From contig CALEPR010000041.1 in NCBI GenBank assembly GCA_937910665.1, positions 1-7,994 of the forward strand: DNA of 7,994 nt, in the 5' to 3' direction. The translations under genes were made by a program, and so were the position numbers. This document shows, piece by piece, positions 6,370 through 7,994 of this stretch. The notes beneath the pieces are model-generated. The model ran no database searches and was not told where the DNA came from. It saw only the letters and a program-made list of their open reading frames with translations. The DNA comes from an uncultured Selenomonadales bacterium (GTDB lineage: Bacteria; Bacillota; Negativicutes; Selenomonadales; Selenomonadaceae). Position 1 is the first letter of the stretch. Every line of letters starts with the position of its first letter.

Positions 6370-6464
6370 CAATGATTTTTAACTACCTAATGTGGTTATC
6401 TACCATGAAAAGCATTTAGTCTTTTTTTCAACTAACTTCAAACAACTTCCCGAACAGTTTCAGA

Positions 6465-7994
6465 TTACTGGAGCAAGCTGAGAACTGCGCTACTGCTCTG
6501 GTTAGCCTGAGCCAACATTGACTGAGCCGCCTGCAAGAGGACGTTATTCTTGGTGTAGTTGGTCATTTCTTTAGCCATATCCGCATCGCGAATCGTGGAC
6601 TCTGCAGCCTGAGTATTTTCAGAGCTGACTGTCAAGTTCTGGCTGGTGTATTCAAGTCTCGCCTCGATCGCGCCGATTGTTGTCTGCTGATCAAGTGCTT
6701 TGCTGATTGCATTGTCAAATACCGCGATAGCCGCATTTGCTTTGTCCTGAGTTGCAACGCTGACCTTGCCGCCGTCCGAACCTTTCAGTCCGAGAGCTTC
6801 TGAACGCATATCTTCAAGACCGACCGCGATTGCCTGATTTGCCGCCGCGCCAACTTGGAAGCTGAGCTCGTTAGGATCAGAATCGTTTTTAGCATAGATA
6901 GTCGTGTTGAAGTCGTCGAGCGAAGCATTTGCAGCTTTCTTGACGTTGCCCTGGCTGTCGGTAACACTGATTGTCACGCCCGCAACCATGTTTTTAACGC
7001 CTGTGTCTGCAGAAGAAATCGTCAATCCCATTGTTTTATCTGCAGTGTAAACTTTGTCGCCCGCTGCATTTTGACCAATCAAGGAATTCGCCTGAACAAT
7101 GTCTGTTTGAGAGTCGATCGTGATACCTGCACCGCCTGAAGAAGTCGCATATTTCGATTTAATGTCCGAAGCGATAGATGTCGCATTTGTTTTAGCGTCT
7201 TGAGCATAACGTGCTTTAACGTAAGCCGATGGCGCAACACCAGTGGCCGACGCGGTCGCAGCGGAGGCCAAGCCTGTTGCCGAGGTCACTGCGTTCCCCG
7301 AATTAGTACTATGTGCACCAAACTTGATTGTGTCGTCCAAGCTCGCGGTTGCGGTCGAGGAAATAACGTCATAGATACTATTCACCAACGTTGCTGAGTT
7401 CGTGTTGGAGGAATAGTTGTCTTCTGCTGCGGTGTCGTTAGAACCCCAAACCTGTGTAGCTGAAGTACTCGTTCCAGACCCGAACGAAACATATATCATC
7501 TTCTCCTGGATAGAACCAGTCTGAACAGCTGTTCCCAAAGCTGTTTTCACTGCCGCAGAGTTGTTGCTAACGTTTGTGGCTAAGTCCGAATCATTCAAAT
7601 CTGCGTACGCTTCCAAAGCTGTGATTGCAGCGTCAGAAACAGCCTCTAAATCCGTAGCGTCCCCTGCTTCCGTCGCCAACTGAGTCAAAACAGCGTCCGA
7701 ACTTCCAGTTGCCACAGCTTTAAGAGTGTCTGTTGTAAGTGTATTAACCTTTGCAAGTGCAGCGTCTGTGTCAGGTGCAGCGGTAACTGTGCCCGACCCT
7801 GTCCCTGCAAAGACCTTTGTTGTGTTGTGTGAATCAAGGTTTTTGAAGATGTCTTCGAGTGAGCTTGTTCCGACCTGGAACTTGGTTGTGAAAGTTTCGC
7901 CATTTTTGACGTAGCTTGCAGTTACATAGTCAGTCGATGCGATTTCGAGGCTTTCATTGTTGCGGTTTTTCAGATCTGTCAAAGCAGTTCCGCC
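6465..7994 (-). CDS. fliC: Flagellin, C-terminal 509 residues (N-terminus outside the window)
   Basis: Main structural protein of the flagellar filament, exported by the flagellar type III apparatus and polymerised outside the cell. The frame is open to the window edge; a TTG at 7982 is an internal leucine codon, since the preceding codons (GGTA) stay open and the conserved N-terminal D0/D1 domain is absent here. The C-terminal D1/D0 part is unmistakable, from about fragment residue 375 (ELSFQVGAAANQAI) through QNLTVSSENTQAAESTIRD and DMAKEMTNYTKNNVLLQAAQ to the terminal SMLAQANQSSSAVLSLLQ. Ahead of it are some 370 residues of variable surface domain, very rich in Ala, Thr and Ser, with one Trp and no Cys. 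The first 55 residues (LTDLKN...KNGETFTTKF) look like the beta-rich flagellin segment seen in large flagellins. Adding a normal N-terminal domain implies a protein well over 600 residues. The G+C content is higher than that of neighbouring genes. It could equally be called hag. Confidence 0.95.
   Translation of the reverse strand, partial: GGTALTDLKNRNNESLEIASTDYVTASYVKNGETFTTKFQVGTSSLEDIFKNLDSHNTTKVFAGTGSGTVTAAPDTDAALAKVNTLTTDTLKAVATGSSDAVLTQLATEAGDATDLEAVSDAAITALEAYADLNDSDLATNVSNNSAAVKTALGTAVQTGSIQEKMIYVSFGSGTSTSATQVWGSNDTAAEDNYSSNTNSATLVNSIYDVISSTATASLDDTIKFGAHSTNSGNAVTSATGLASAATASATGVAPSAYVKARYAQDAKTNATSIASDIKSKYATSSGGAGITIDSQTDIVQANSLIGQNAAGDKVYTADKTMGLTISSADTGVKNMVAGVTISVTDSQGNVKKAANASLDDFNTTIYAKNDSDPNELSFQVGAAANQAIAVGLEDMRSEALGLKGSDGGKVSVATQDKANAAIAVFDNAISKALDQQTTIGAIEARLEYTSQNLTVSSENTQAAESTIRDADMAKEMTNYTKNNVLLQAAQSMLAQANQSSSAVLSLLQ

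Larger units (their letters stand above)
6081..6464. other. 384-bp non-coding region between flagellin and the HD gene
   Basis: No convincing reading frame is present on either strand. Read on the minus strand from the flagellin stop, the region holds: an AT-rich 3' untranslated stretch with two GAAGTT copies, the large hairpin 6325-6369, a candidate promoter 6255-6228, a nine-base direct repeat (AGCGACTTG on the plus strand at 6179-6187 and 6212-6220), a small hairpin at 6189-6207, the terminator 6181-6152, and finally the HD gene ribosome site at 6094-6088. Several AnTn tracts lie in its last 70 bases. Confidence 0.7.

Noticed and set aside
7200..7914. Plus-strand short frames inside the flagellin gene
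   Set aside because: Shadows of the low-complexity flagellin codons without start signals.
1..7994. CRISPR array, transposase, phage or toxin-antitoxin genes
   Set aside because: No regularly spaced repeats and no matching protein motifs were seen; all long frames are accounted for by the seven genes.

Overview
The window is ordinary chromosomal DNA from a motile, low-G+C, Firmicutes-like bacterium. An anaerobic Negativicutes relative such as the Selenomonas group is my best guess, based on the style of MotA, MotB and flagellin; no rRNA or unique marker is present to prove it. Metabolic genes are AT-rich (sampled 60-base stretches about 33% G+C) and full of AnTn tracts. TTG starts are common: valS, the acyl-CoA ligase, motA and the HD gene all appear to start with TTG, each behind a purine-rich Shine-Dalgarno sequence.

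Layout. Positions 1-1027 (minus) carry the N-terminal 342 codons of valyl-tRNA synthetase. A 190-bp divergent promoter region (1028-1217) separates it from an acyl-CoA ligase of the adenylate-forming superfamily (1218-2693, plus). A hairpin terminator and a 185-bp spacer lead into motA (2879-3655) and motB (3731-4525), the proton-channel stator of the flagellar motor. A long bidirectional terminator (4556-4625) lies between motB and a convergent minus-strand pair: an HD-domain hydrolase (5523-6080) followed 23 bp later by a PHP-domain phosphoesterase of the histidinol-phosphatase type (4651-5499). Upstream of that pair is a 384-bp non-coding region (6081-6464) with a large hairpin, a candidate promoter and a clear minus-strand terminator. 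The rest (6465-7994, minus) is the C-terminal 509 residues of an unusually large flagellin whose N-terminus lies outside the window.

How the genes relate. motA, motB and flagellin belong to the same machine (stator and filament) but sit in separate units on opposite strands. The ligase, valS and the HD-PHP pair are unrelated housekeeping or metabolic genes. I see no CRISPR array, transposase, phage gene or toxin-antitoxin pair.

The most interesting non-textbook signals are: two palindromes of about 50 bp that begin immediately after the stop codons of the ligase and motA and share the same purine-arm/AT-loop/pyrimidine-arm design; a possible small RNA or attenuated leader upstream of the HD gene (about 6220 down to 6152); and the large, alanine/threonine/serine-rich, GC-richer central domain of the flagellin. 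None is proven to be a new system from sequence alone.
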